Source: Alviniconcha marisindica (taxonomy: Eukaryota; Mollusca; Gastropoda; Provannidae). Taken from it: DNA of 64,000 nt. This document shows, piece by piece, positions 28,641 through 40,200 of this stretch. The position numbers and the translations under genes were made by a program. Every line of letters begins with the position of its first letter. Positions within the stretch are counted from its first letter, which is position 1. The stretch is taken from positions 1,008,501 to 1,072,500 of the forward strand of contig JABMCL010002481.1 of the NCBI GenBank assembly GCA_018857735.1, given 5' to 3'. Under the pieces are notes generated by a model that was given only the letters and a program-made list of their open reading frames with translations, did not search any database and was not told the DNA's origin.

Positions 28641-28779
28641 ACTAAAGAGAGAAAAGACTGTTTTTAGCCATTTTTAAAATAATTTTGGTTGTTTTCAGCC
28701 AAAACTGTCCCAGTTTTTGTCACCAGTCGATGATAAACTGTGTCTATACTTTCTTGCCGTCTCCCCTCCAATCCTCCTC

Positions 28780-29760
28780 AGTGCCTTCTGATTGTTTTGT
28801 CGAGTCTGTTTTTACGGTCTGGTTTGAATGCATGCCCGGCCACCCCAACAAGTCATCCCAAAAGTTAAAACACTGCTAATAGTAGAGCTCTGTATAAAAC
28901 ATCTGTAAAATTTCTCCATGGACAGCCTGCTGTGAACTTTCAGTCTTAACTACTGCATCTATGTGGCATTTCCAACTGACACATCATTTTTTGTCAGTGA
29001 TCAAGTGTTATTCCTAGGTATTTATAAACTTTTACTCTTTCAGTAGTTTCTCCTTTAATTTTGATCTCACCAGTTATACTCTTTGATGCAGTCCTCCTAA
29101 AGTCAGTCATCATTTCTTTTCCCACAGTTTAACTGGAGGTAGTTCTCGTAGTCACACCTGTCCACAAAATCGCTAGTAGTGGGTCGTGGGAGTCGTCATC
29201 GTCATTTATTAGTCCAGTCAGTCAGTGCACTTGCCTTCTCCCCACCAGCCCACCTTCCTTCTCAGTGATTGTTCTGTCGAGTCTGTTTTTGTCTGGTTTG
29301 AATGCATTCCCACTCCAGCAAGTCATTCCAAAAGTTAAAACAATGCTAATAGTAGAGCCCTGTATAAAAAATCTGTCAAATTTCTCCATGGACATCAAAA
29401 TTCAAAGGGCCTGACTGAGCTCAAGCAATAAAATAAAAAATAGCCTGCTGTGAACTTTCAGTCTTAACTACCTCATCTATGTGGCATTCAGTCCAACTGA
29501 TGCATGCAGTTTGTCAGTGATGATTAAGTGTTATTCCTAGGTATTTATAAACTTTTACTCTTTCAACAGTTTCTCCTTTAATTTTGATCTCATCAGTTAT
29601 ACCCTTTGATGCAGTCCTCTACTGAAAACCAGTCATCATTTGGCCCACAGTTTAACTGGACTCGACTGAGGTAGTTCTCGTCACACCTGTCCCACACAAA
29701 ATCGCTAGTAGTGGGTCGTGGGAGCCGTCATCGTCATTTACCTGATAGTCCAGTCAGTCC
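28780..29760 (-). mobile_element. Tandemly duplicated LINE reverse-transcriptase fragment
   Basis: Two similar blocks (about 28780-29225 and 29255-29760) share long stretches, such as CCTAGGTATTTATAAACTTT at about 29014 and 29537. On the minus strand both translate, with stops and frameshifts, to an RT palm/thumb-like segment including VKVYKYLGITLD, a hallmark of non-LTR retrotransposon RTs. Both copies are dead, and each has small private insertions, so the duplication is not recent. Confidence 0.72.
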
Positions 29761-30384
29761 ACTGTCCCCAAAATTTCCGATTGGTGTGCTTTCTGGCCGT
29801 TGACTTCTGACAGTCTGCAGTGTACAAAGAAAACAGAAACGCCGAGAAAGCAGTCTCAGTCTCTTGATGAGCGCCCGTCCGGCGCCGTACATTGTAACCA
29901 AACACTGGTATTAGCTTGATTTAAATGTGCATGCATTCTGTTAAGAACAGCATCGTCAACGCTTCTCTTCGTCTGTAGGCAAACTAAAACTAATAAAAAC
30001 TGACTCAGCTTTGACAATCTTCAAATCAGTTATATACTGACTGAAACAAGCCTTTTGCCAGGTTTATGAAGGAGAAACAGTCAGTATTACTGATACCTGT
30101 TAGGCCTTGGTCAAAATTAGTTTCTTTGTGTTAAGATCAAATGTCAGTCCACACATATACTACTACTGAAAGGTTTAAAAGAACGCTATTTCAAGATTAG
30201 GACACTTGAAAACACCGTGCGGCAACATCTGCGGCGAATTGCCGGGGTCATCCCCTTTATCCGGCGGCTACAAAACGACACTTAAATGAGTTACCTAGTA
30301 CGGCATAGCGGGTGAAAAACCGGCCGCGGATAAACTGACTTGAAAATCAGTCACTGAGTGACTGACTCGACTGACTGAGATGCG

Positions 30385-30955
30385 GCCGGATCCCTCGCTA
30401 CACTGAAAACTTGACGACACTTAAATAACCATTAAACGATGAAAAACGATGAACAATGAGATGGAGAGCTAAACCACTTATCTCCTTTCGTTTTGTCCAG
30501 TGTCTGGAAGAATGATGTGCTTAAATAACAGTTACGCGACTCTGCGGAAAAACTGACTCCGGAGCGCGGCCGCCGTGCGGCGCGGACTGCCAGTGAAAAA
30601 TGAGTTGCCGGAGAGCTAAAGGGCCACTTTGTCTGTTCAGTTCCGTCTTGTCCAGTGCTCGGAAGAAGCGCATCTTCCAGGCATTGGACAAGACAAAAAC
30701 AGATAACTTGGTTTAGCCCTCGGCATCTCATTTTTCACTCACCAGTCCGCGCGGCACGGCGGCTCCGCCGGAGTCACTGAGTCAAGCCACTGATTTCAGC
30801 AGAGTCACGTAACTGTTATTTAAGCACATCATTCTTCCAGACACTGGACAAAACGAAAACAGATAAGTGGCTTAGTTGTCCATCTCATTGTTCATCGTTT
30901 TTCACCGTTTAACTGTTATTTAAGTGTCGTTTTGTAGCAAGGGATCACCCCGAAA
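30385..30955. mobile_element. 570-base imperfect palindrome, candidate foldback element
   Basis: Two arms of about 230-270 bases are inverted copies around a centre near 30665. Paired landmarks include AACGATGAACAATGAGATGG at about 30446 and its complement at about 30880, and GTCTGGAAGAATGATGTGCT at about 30499 and its complement at about 30825. A short copy of the arm end (TACAAAACGACACTTAAAT) also occurs at about 30268. Non-coding; sits about 330 bases upstream of SF3B1. Confidence 0.8.
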
Positions 30956-31222
30956 CTGATTCGCATGTTGCGTCAGTTTCAGTTGTCGGCCTAATCCTGA
31001 GTACTCGGCCAGCGTTCCGGCGATCGGACCTTGTTTTAGAACGCTAGCAGTTATTCTCGTTTCAGATTTTTTTTTTTTTTTTTTTTAAAGATAATGCGTT
31101 TATTTATTTTTTGGCAAACGACAGGCAAGGCTGTTGTCTTCTGAGTCTCGTAACTGTGCACTGTACAGAAGGAATGCACAAAGAGCAGTTTACTGGTATA
31201 CCGGTATTACCGCGCACGTTGA

Positions 31223-31232
31223 GCGCATGCGC
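31223..31232. promoter_or_regulatory. NRF1 palindrome in the SF3B1 promoter
   Basis: GCGCATGCGC is the canonical NRF1 site, 54 bases before the start codon. NRF1 sites are common in TATA-less promoters of animal housekeeping genes, which suits SF3B1. Confidence 0.6.
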
Positions 31233-31282
31233 ATTCCATTGAAAACTATTATGGGATTTATTATACGACGTCCATTTGTTGC

Positions 31283-31293
31283 AAAATGGCGGC
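31283..31293 (+). promoter_or_regulatory. YY1-type motif overlapping the SF3B1 start codon
   Basis: AAAATGGCGGC matches the YY1 consensus and includes the ATG. YY1 motifs just downstream of transcription starts, often spanning the start codon, are known in animal housekeeping genes with short 5' UTRs. Confidence 0.5.
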
Positions 31294-34200
31294 TGCTTCA
31301 CACGAAGGTTAGTCCATTTTTGCATTCATCTCTTGTCACTGAGTGTTTATGATCTTTTAGTCTGGCGTCAGTGTGGAGGTACAGCTTTTGATCTTGTACA
31401 GATACTACGTTCACTGTTTAAAATGGACACCTTTAGTCTTGGATTGCCATCTTTGACCAGGTGGCTACAAAAATAATGTACAGGACGTTTTCAGTGTGCC
31501 CATTATAATTTTTGTTGGGGAGACGGGGTTAGGGGTGGATGATCTGATCAGTTTACTTCAAACAGTATTTGGGGCTATAGTTATGCATCGTATCCTTTAT
31601 ACGCCCCAGCATTGCTCACATGATTCATTGATTGTGTTCTGATCAGCAGTTGCAATGGTCTGCTGATAGTCTGCTACACATCCACTTTACCAAAGTAAAA
31701 GAACTGCAAAGGGAATAAACAAAAAATCCTCTCTGGCTCAACTGGTGCACTTTAACCCACCACAGATGCTTTCCCTAAGTTACTATTACTATTAGATCTT
31801 CAGTACGTGCCATGAGACCATTCGGCCATGTCTTAAACTGTCTAATTCTGTTTGGTTTACTACCAGTCACTGAATCAGTCTATAAGTGTTCATAACATTA
31901 ACAGTTATTGCCATACCTCTCAGATTAACATCCACACTGAGACTGCCATACTGGTTGTTGATTTTCGCAGTCCAGTAGTGTTCAGTTTTATTAACTTACT
32001 GAACTGGAATAAAATATAGAAATTAGAATAAATATTGAGAAGGAAAAAAAAAAAAAGGGGGGGGGGGGGGGGGCTGGAACTGGAAGGGGAACCCATCAAA
32101 AAGTTACAATACTCAATTGACTAAAAAATTGTAGTTGGTAAATCCCAATGTTTTTGTGTAATGGCTAATGCAGTGTTAAAAATGAGTCATGGATACAACA
32201 ACATGTTATTTGTTAGCTTGTTTTTTGTTAATTTTGTACCAGTCTACCACTTAGTCAGAGATGTTATTTACTTCCGGTTTCCACAAAGTAAACATGGACT
32301 TTGGGGTTGGACTCTGGTTCAGTGGTTGGAGTGTATTATTGTATTACATAACAGTAGACTGGTCATTGCACCAAGTTTGTGATAATACTAATAGTTGTAC
32401 AATAAAAATTATATAATATAAAGCCAAAACAGTCAATTGTATAATGTTGATGTATGTACATGTACACCATACTCCATAGTGGGAGTAATGAAGGTACTGT
32501 CAAATTAGACTTGATTGTAATTGAAGTAGGGGTTTCTTCTTCTTTTAATACTTTGATTTGAACATGAATATTTTTTTTAAGAAAGTGTTGTTTTGTCTTT
32601 CCTGCAGAGATTGAAGAGCAGGTGCGGAACTTGCAGGCTAAACGACAAGGCCTTGGTTCAGCACCACAGGATGAAGAGGAAAGAGTGGGCCTTGGAACAA
32701 CTGGTCACTATGACCAGGACATCTATGGCAATGGAGGCATCAGTATGGACAGCAGATATGTTGGTTATGACACTTCAATTGCCGTCACTGATGAACCTGA
32801 TGTAAGTACAACTACGTCACTTCAGTGCTCCCAATAACGCACAACTGCGGGTCTGTTATGCACAGATTTGAATTTTGACACACAGATTTAGAGATCTGTG
32901 CATCATCTTATGCACACATATTTTCAAAGCTGTTACGATAGTCAATGATAATTTAGTGCATCAACGAAACCAGATCAGCAAGATTTGGAACATAAAACTG
33001 CTTGTCTAACTTACTAGTCTAACCACATTCATATCCACAATACTGATTGGTTTAGATATCATTTCTGGCAGTTGTATTTCAAAGCTGATTGGTCGGAAAT
33101 TCTCTTCCTTTCATCAACTATTTTAAGTTGGTTGCCTCAGCTCTGTAAAAGTTTGTATGTTGAGTTGCATTATGATTCTATGAATATTATTGACAAAACT
33201 CAAGAGGCTGTGTTAGCAAGTAATATTCTAGCTGAAATGTGCCATATAATAAATAATGTGCAGAAGGGTAGGTGTGTATTTTAAAGTTTAGCATTGTCAA
33301 GTTTTCATAATTTTAGGTGAATAGGTGTGCTTCATGCTTGTAAAACTTTTTAGTTAAAGATAATTGATGTTATTGATCTTGTTCAGGATGAAGAAGATAC
33401 CACGACGGTGCTGGGGAAGAAGTCCACTTACACAGCTCCATTGAATCTACTGCACGAGACTGCAAATGACAAGGTAATGTTGGTTTACAGTTCATAAATT
33501 AACCTTTAGACAATTTATGACAATAAATATGACAGTAAGCCCTTTTTCTTCTTTTTTCATATGATGATGGGTAATGTTTTTATATTTCCAGATTTTTGCA
33601 AGTATTAACAAATGTGTTGATTAATAATAGTAATAGTAGTACTAAGTATCAAAACCACATTCTTCAGAATCCCCCCTCCCCCCTCATTTTATAAGTTCTT
33701 TCTTTTTTTCTTCCTTTTTCTTTGATGGATTTGTCATTCTTTATGCAGAACGTAAACTGTGAAATATTCAGAAAATGCATTTTATAACTGACTTTACCAG
33801 TGATGAATGATGCTGTATTTGTATGGACCACCTTTTGCCCTTCAGGAGTAGTAAGAAAAAAATATGTGTGTCTTGTGTAGTGCATGAGATTTTGTTGGTG
33901 TGATGAATTGTGTTTGGCCCTGATAAGTGATATGATATTTAAGTTTAAGGTTGACTGAAAATCAGGTCACAGACTTGGGTGTAGTGGGTAGATCCGTAGA
34001 AATAATACTTGTGCTGCATGCTGCAGGACTATGACCCCTTGGCCGAGCACAGGATCCCCAAGATCTCCGACAGGGAGGACGAGTATCGGGCACGCAGGAG
34101 AAACATGATTATCTCTCCAGAACGATATGACCCTTTTGCAGAAGGTCAGTTGGTTGGATGAACATTGTCTAGATTATCTGTGTGTTAGGTACTCTGTGTG

Positions 34201-37200
34201 TGTTTGTGTGTGTGTGTCACAATGTTTGTGTTTGTCTCAAGTGGAATGTTTTTCTGTGTCTGAACCTTTGCATGCATTTGTCAGCTTCTTTCTGAAAATG
34301 GAACTAAGAAATAGGAGACTGTTTTTATCAGACTCCTTTTTCTTGGTGTTGTTACATTGGTGGTGGGTTGGATACATCAAATTAAAGCAAAGCTGGGTCA
34401 GAAGTCTGCCTGATGAATGTGCCTTCAGGGTCGCTATGTTGGAGGAGTGGTTAAGAAAAGATCAAATGAAAGATCTTGTAAATGAACAATAACAACTAAC
34501 AATTAAGTATGTGTGGTTGGTGATTGTGGCTGAATATTTTTATAGAGTGAAAAAAGAAGTCTAAAAGGCGTGAATGTTTTGGTTCTAAAGACACATCTGG
34601 CACTCACAGGTCCATAGGAAGCTGACAGAGGCAATGTGTTGGTGTGTGCGGTTACAGGTGAACCTCAGGATGACGTGACAGATTTTCCATCTTTCCTCTT
34701 TCTCCCTGTCCTTCTCTTCTCTTCTGCTCTTATTTCTGCTAAGCACCAAGAAGATCTTTCCTTCAGATATGAAAAATACATGGGGACTGAACAAGTGGAT
34801 AATTGACATTGGCTGGAGTACATGCTGAACTAATGGCATCGATGTGGATTTTGAATGCTTTTGTCACCATTCTGTTTGATGGTGGTTCACGGTCTGACAT
34901 ACTTTGTAACATGACAGTATACTGAGGTTCACCTGTTTGTATCTCGATATGCATTTCTATATTTTATCTTTCAAAAACCATTGGTATTATCACAAAAATT
35001 GGGAGCCCTGTTTCAAAGTTAGATGGTTGTGCAACAATGTAAAGGATGGAAAAAATAAAGGGATTTTGTCATCTACCTGTGTGACCAGCATGCCAAAGTT
35101 GCATGGTACTGAGAGCAGTCAAAGCATGGGAGTATGAAAAAGTTAGTTGACAAGTAACCTTGGTCTAACTGTGACCGTTGATTTTGCATTTTAACAAAGC
35201 AGTGAACATACCTCAAGTTTGTCACACGTCCACACGTTCTGAATGAGAATTGTCTGATTCATTTTTTAATTCTTTTTACCATGCTCTTCTTCATTAAAGA
35301 TAGAATTGGCAAGAATGAAACTGCAGATTAGTGCTCATATTTAGAATAATTATTTGGTACTGAGAATAGCTGTGAAGTTTGTCAAGAAAACGATACAGAA
35401 AAGATTGACAGAGTAGTAAGGAGATAATTACCAACTACCCATAGACTAAGTTTTGCCACAGAACTTTGAAACTTCGTCAGTAATTAGGAAGAGTTGATTT
35501 TGGCCTGCTGGTTGCAAGTGTAGCAGGCTCAGTCCAGAAGTAAAGGGCAGACATTTGCACTAGGGTCATCATCTTTTTTTTCTTTTTTAATCCCGGATTA
35601 GTGTCCACTGACAAGTGATGGGAATGAAAGATCCTTAGGGACAGCACAACAGTTGTAACTGGAAAGGGGGGGGGGGGGGGGGATGATGATGATGCATGAA
35701 CTGGAGCCCAGATTGCACTTCTTCTGTAGTTTTGGCATGAATTTCAACTATTTGTCAAAAGACACATGGTGATAAAAGTTTTACAATAACACAATGCAGT
35801 TTCAATACAGTCACTAGTCTTACTCAGTCACTTTGTTGAAGTGCTTAGGGCTTGTGCATTACATTACTTGTAACTATATTCAGTTGATACGTTAATTGGG
35901 CCAGAAAGGGATGCTTTTTCTTTCTGACAATATGTGTATGTGAGCACTCAAAAAAGAAGAAAAAAACAAGGAGAAAAACACAACTTTTATGCATTAGCAC
36001 TTCAGAGAATGAGTTAGACAATAGAATACCTTACAAAAAAAGGTTATGTCTGTGTTTGTTGTTTAATTATTTTTCTAAACCGAAACCCTGATCATACACA
36101 GTTGGGGTCAGATTGTGTGGTAGCATTGTGATGGTTTGTTCACTTTGTTACAAAACTCTCCACTACCAAGACGAGACTAATGAGGAAATATCTTTCCTTT
36201 CTAGCATCGTCATCCAAGCCTTGGCCACACCACCAGTCGCCTATAAACCTGCATAAAGATCACTTTTATGCATGATCGCAACTGTAGAAGCTTGACTGAG
36301 GAGGAGTCCACAGTTTTGGCGGGGGTTCTTAGGATTTTGTTTCAGTTAGGACAGTTGAGTTAGAAACAAGGATTTGCTCAGTGTTGCTTGTCTTCTAGGG
36401 TTTTGACTTAAGCTCAGTTAAGATTATCTTTCTGAACACAATTGAGTCATTTTAATGATCAGTGTTGTACAATTTTTTTTGGCAGTATCAGTGTCCAACT
36501 GGCAAAATGACTTCAGGACAGCATTATCTCAACACTATTCTGTTGATGGAGTTTTAAAAAAAAAATCTGAAAATATTGCATGTCTGCAAACCCCCAGTTT
36601 TTGAAGAGAGAGAGAGAGAGAAAAAGAAAAGAAAAGAAAATGTCAGATGAATGATGCTAAACCCAAATGGAAATTTAAATAAGAATGTTATTAATGAGAC
36701 AATACATGATCCTTGACTTTGATTAAAGGACATGAATTATGGTTGTGACTTTATATGGGTGACTGATCCACTAACTGGCAGTTTTGCTGAAGAGTTGACA
36801 GCTTTTTTCCACCTCTTCATATTTTTGGCACCTGAAGTTTACTGTTCTGTGCATTGACTGTGAGTCTATTCTTCATTGTTTTTCTTGTTATCGGCAGCTG
36901 ATGGTAAGTTTTTTATTACGAAGGAGATGACAGTGTACTACCTGACAGTTTAGTCATGGTTGCAAAACAGTATTTTAGTATTGATCTTACTGGCAGTTTG
37001 ACTGAGCAAGTAAATTACGAAAGTGAAAAATTACTGTTTGAACAACCACAGACGAGACATTTTACGTAAATTCTTCTCTCTTTTTTTTTTCAACGATGAC
37101 GACTTTTGTCAAGGAAATGTCACTTCCTCTCAGAGTTTAGGCTGGCAGAAAGAGTAGGACTTGTGATAGTGGGGGACATTTGCTGGATTATTTCTAATGC

Positions 37201-40200
37201 TCACTAATGTCAGACTTATTGTAGGCTTTCCATGTGGCCCAAGGAGTCGGCAACTGCTGGAACAAAGATGATTGCGTACGTATACAACATGCTAGAAACA
37301 TGCTGCCATCTCTGAGCATGATTTTGGAAGTTTGAACTAGTCTTTGTCAAACTAGCACAGTTCAATCTTTGCATCAACAAAGGCAGAGAGGTCAAAAGAG
37401 AAAAAGAAGCAGGCCTCGGATTAGTATGGTGCAGTCATGCATATTGCAAATTAGTTGGCATGTTTACTGGTAATTCCACTGAAATCCTTGACAGATGCTG
37501 AAGTCACTCTCCCAAAAAAAGTTAAGATGGCACAGTTCCCAGGTTTTGTTGTAGATACATAATACTACTGCATGCAGAGCAGCATAGCTAAATGAGACAG
37601 TGCATTTCAGCTCAAGAACATTACAAGCATTATGCTAGTAGTTCTTGAAATCAAGAGTGCCTGTTAGAAGTATTGATACGGTGATGTAAAGATTATTTGA
37701 ACACGCTTGTGCAGCATTGACAAGTAATGCAAAGACTAGTTCCTACTTCCTGTCCACGAGAAAGACGACATTAACATGCACTCTGTCCTGTCAATGCACA
37801 CCCACTGTCTCGCTTCTTGTGTCACTCCTCACTCTCGGCTGAATCAGCTTCAGATGTCAGTCATTCTGTGGATATAAGTTTGATTTGCATTCAAATTGTG
37901 GCAGTTGATTTTTGCCAAAAAACTAACTCATTTCTGTTGGTCACGACTCTGTCGTGACTCTATTCTGCTGTGTCTTCCAGGCGGAAAAACTCCTGACCCT
38001 AAACTTGCTGCTCGTACCTATGCTGACATCATGCATGAGAGAGCATTGAACCAGGAGCAGGTGAGCTGCAGATTGATTTTGTTTTGCTGTACTACTGGGT
38101 CCCTTTATATGTGGGAGGCTCAAAACACTACATATATTGAATTTTTTGTATGAAAATGGCAAGACAATGAACAAAGAAGCTATGTGTGCTGGTACTTGGG
38201 TTGATTACACCCCTGCTCAGCCCTCCATTGGTTCATAGTGTGAGACAAAAGCCTGAAGCAAGAGTTACTGCCATCTTAAAAGATGAAGTCCATCAGGTTT
38301 TGCATCATTTGATGTAAAACAGTCCCTCCATTTGTCACTTGTTAAAAGCAATAAAGGGGGATGAAAGTCAGAACAAAATGGTAAAGTTTTATGCATTTGT
38401 TATTCATTGGTTTGTAATTAAGCATGCTGTGAGATATTTAGCATGGAAAGAGTGTCTGGGGCCAAGTGGACAGGAATAGTTCATGCAGTCAGACAATCTT
38501 ACTGCTAAATATCCTCCTGAATGGAAGATTAGTTGCTGCAACGGTAGCGTCTCAGGTTGAAAGGAATACTAAATGTTATGATCCTTCTGCAGGCTGGACT
38601 GCGTCAGCAGATGCAGGAGAAGGCCAAGGCAGGGGAGTTGCATTCAGTGAATGGATCGTCAACGTCAGATGCCCAGAAGCAGGCCGGGAAACGCCGTCGC
38701 TGGGACCAGGCTGCAGACACTGGTGCATCAGCAGCCAAGAAGAAGTCATCGTGGGATGCTGCTGAGTCCACAGCCCCCACCCCTTCAAACAGTCGTTGGG
38801 ATGAGACACCAGGTCGACCGAAAGGGAGCGATACGCCTGGTGCCACACCTTCCTCTCGACAGTGGGATGCCACACCGGGTCATGCCACCCCTGGTGCTGC
38901 CACACCAGGTCGAGACAGTACACCAGGGCACCAGGCCAGTGCCAGGAAGAACAGATGGGATGAGACACCAAAAGCAGACCGGGGTCAGTGCTTGTGGGAT
39001 GTCTGTCTTGCTAAGTTGAATATGTATCTGCTGTGCATGTGTGTGCTTATGTCCTGGTTTGAATTTGTCTTTTATTGGTGTGCCTGTTGTTCAATGCTGT
39101 AAATGCAGTGCATGAACATAAAAAACAAACAGCAAAACAAAATCCCAAACTGAATTTTCAAATCATTTGCTTGCTGCCTATTTTGTGTGTGAGTGACTGA
39201 TGATGGTGGGTGGTGGGCACAGTACCGGAATGACAGGTCTGGTTTTACTGGATGGTTGCAGAAACCCCAGGTCATGGGGCGGGCTGGGCAGAGACACCCC
39301 GCACAGATCGCGGAGGGGCAGACCTGATCCAGGACACACCAACACCCGGCGCCAGCAAGAGGCGATCCCGGTGGGATGAGACCCCAGGGGGTGCCACGCC
39401 AGGGGGCATGACCCCAAGCTTTACTCCTGGTGGACTGACCCCCTCTGGTTTGACACCATCTGCTATGACCCCCAGCGGAATGACCCCCAGCGGAGGCTTG
39501 ACTCCGTCCGGAATGACCCCATCTGGTATGACCCCCTCTGGCCTGACCCCTAGTGGAGTGACCCCAACGGGTCAGAAAGCCATGGCGATGGCGACCCCTA
39601 CTCCTGGCCACCTGATGTCCATGACACCGGAGCAGCTGCAGGCCTACACATGGCAGCGTGAGATTGATGAGCGGAACCGCCCTCTGAGTGACGATGACCT
39701 AGACACCATGTTTCCACCTGGATACAAGGTTTGTAGACTGTTGATGTGTCTTGCTTTGTGCTTGTAGGTCTTCACTGGGGGAAGGTGTTGTGGATCTGTC
39801 TGCTGTTGACTAAGTGACTGATCGGACAGGAATTTGAGAACATTTCCAACTTTCAGTTTTGCAGTGCAGGAATCAAAGGGAAAAAAAGCAACTTAAATTA
39901 CTGGAAGTAAATGAATGAGTCCCCCCCCCCCCACCCCAACGCTTTTCGATGTGTTATTCTAATATGTCAAGTGATACAGTATACTTTTTCCAACATACAT
40001 TGTTCATGCTGTGTTTGGATACTTCGCATTCCATGTTTTGACACTGAAAGTTTTTTAACATACTTGAAACAGATTTTTTTGTTGAAATTTACTGGCACAT
40101 ACCTTTCTCTGTGTTTTATTTCTTCCCCTTCCAGTTGAAAAAAAGGAGTTATTATTTACAGCCTAGTTTTATTTTGTTGGGTTTGGCCAGGATGGGGGAT

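Noticed and set aside
32300..32400. tRNA-derived SINE head (GGTTCAGTGGTTGGAGTG)
   Set aside because: A-box-like only; no convincing B-box or shared tail was found.
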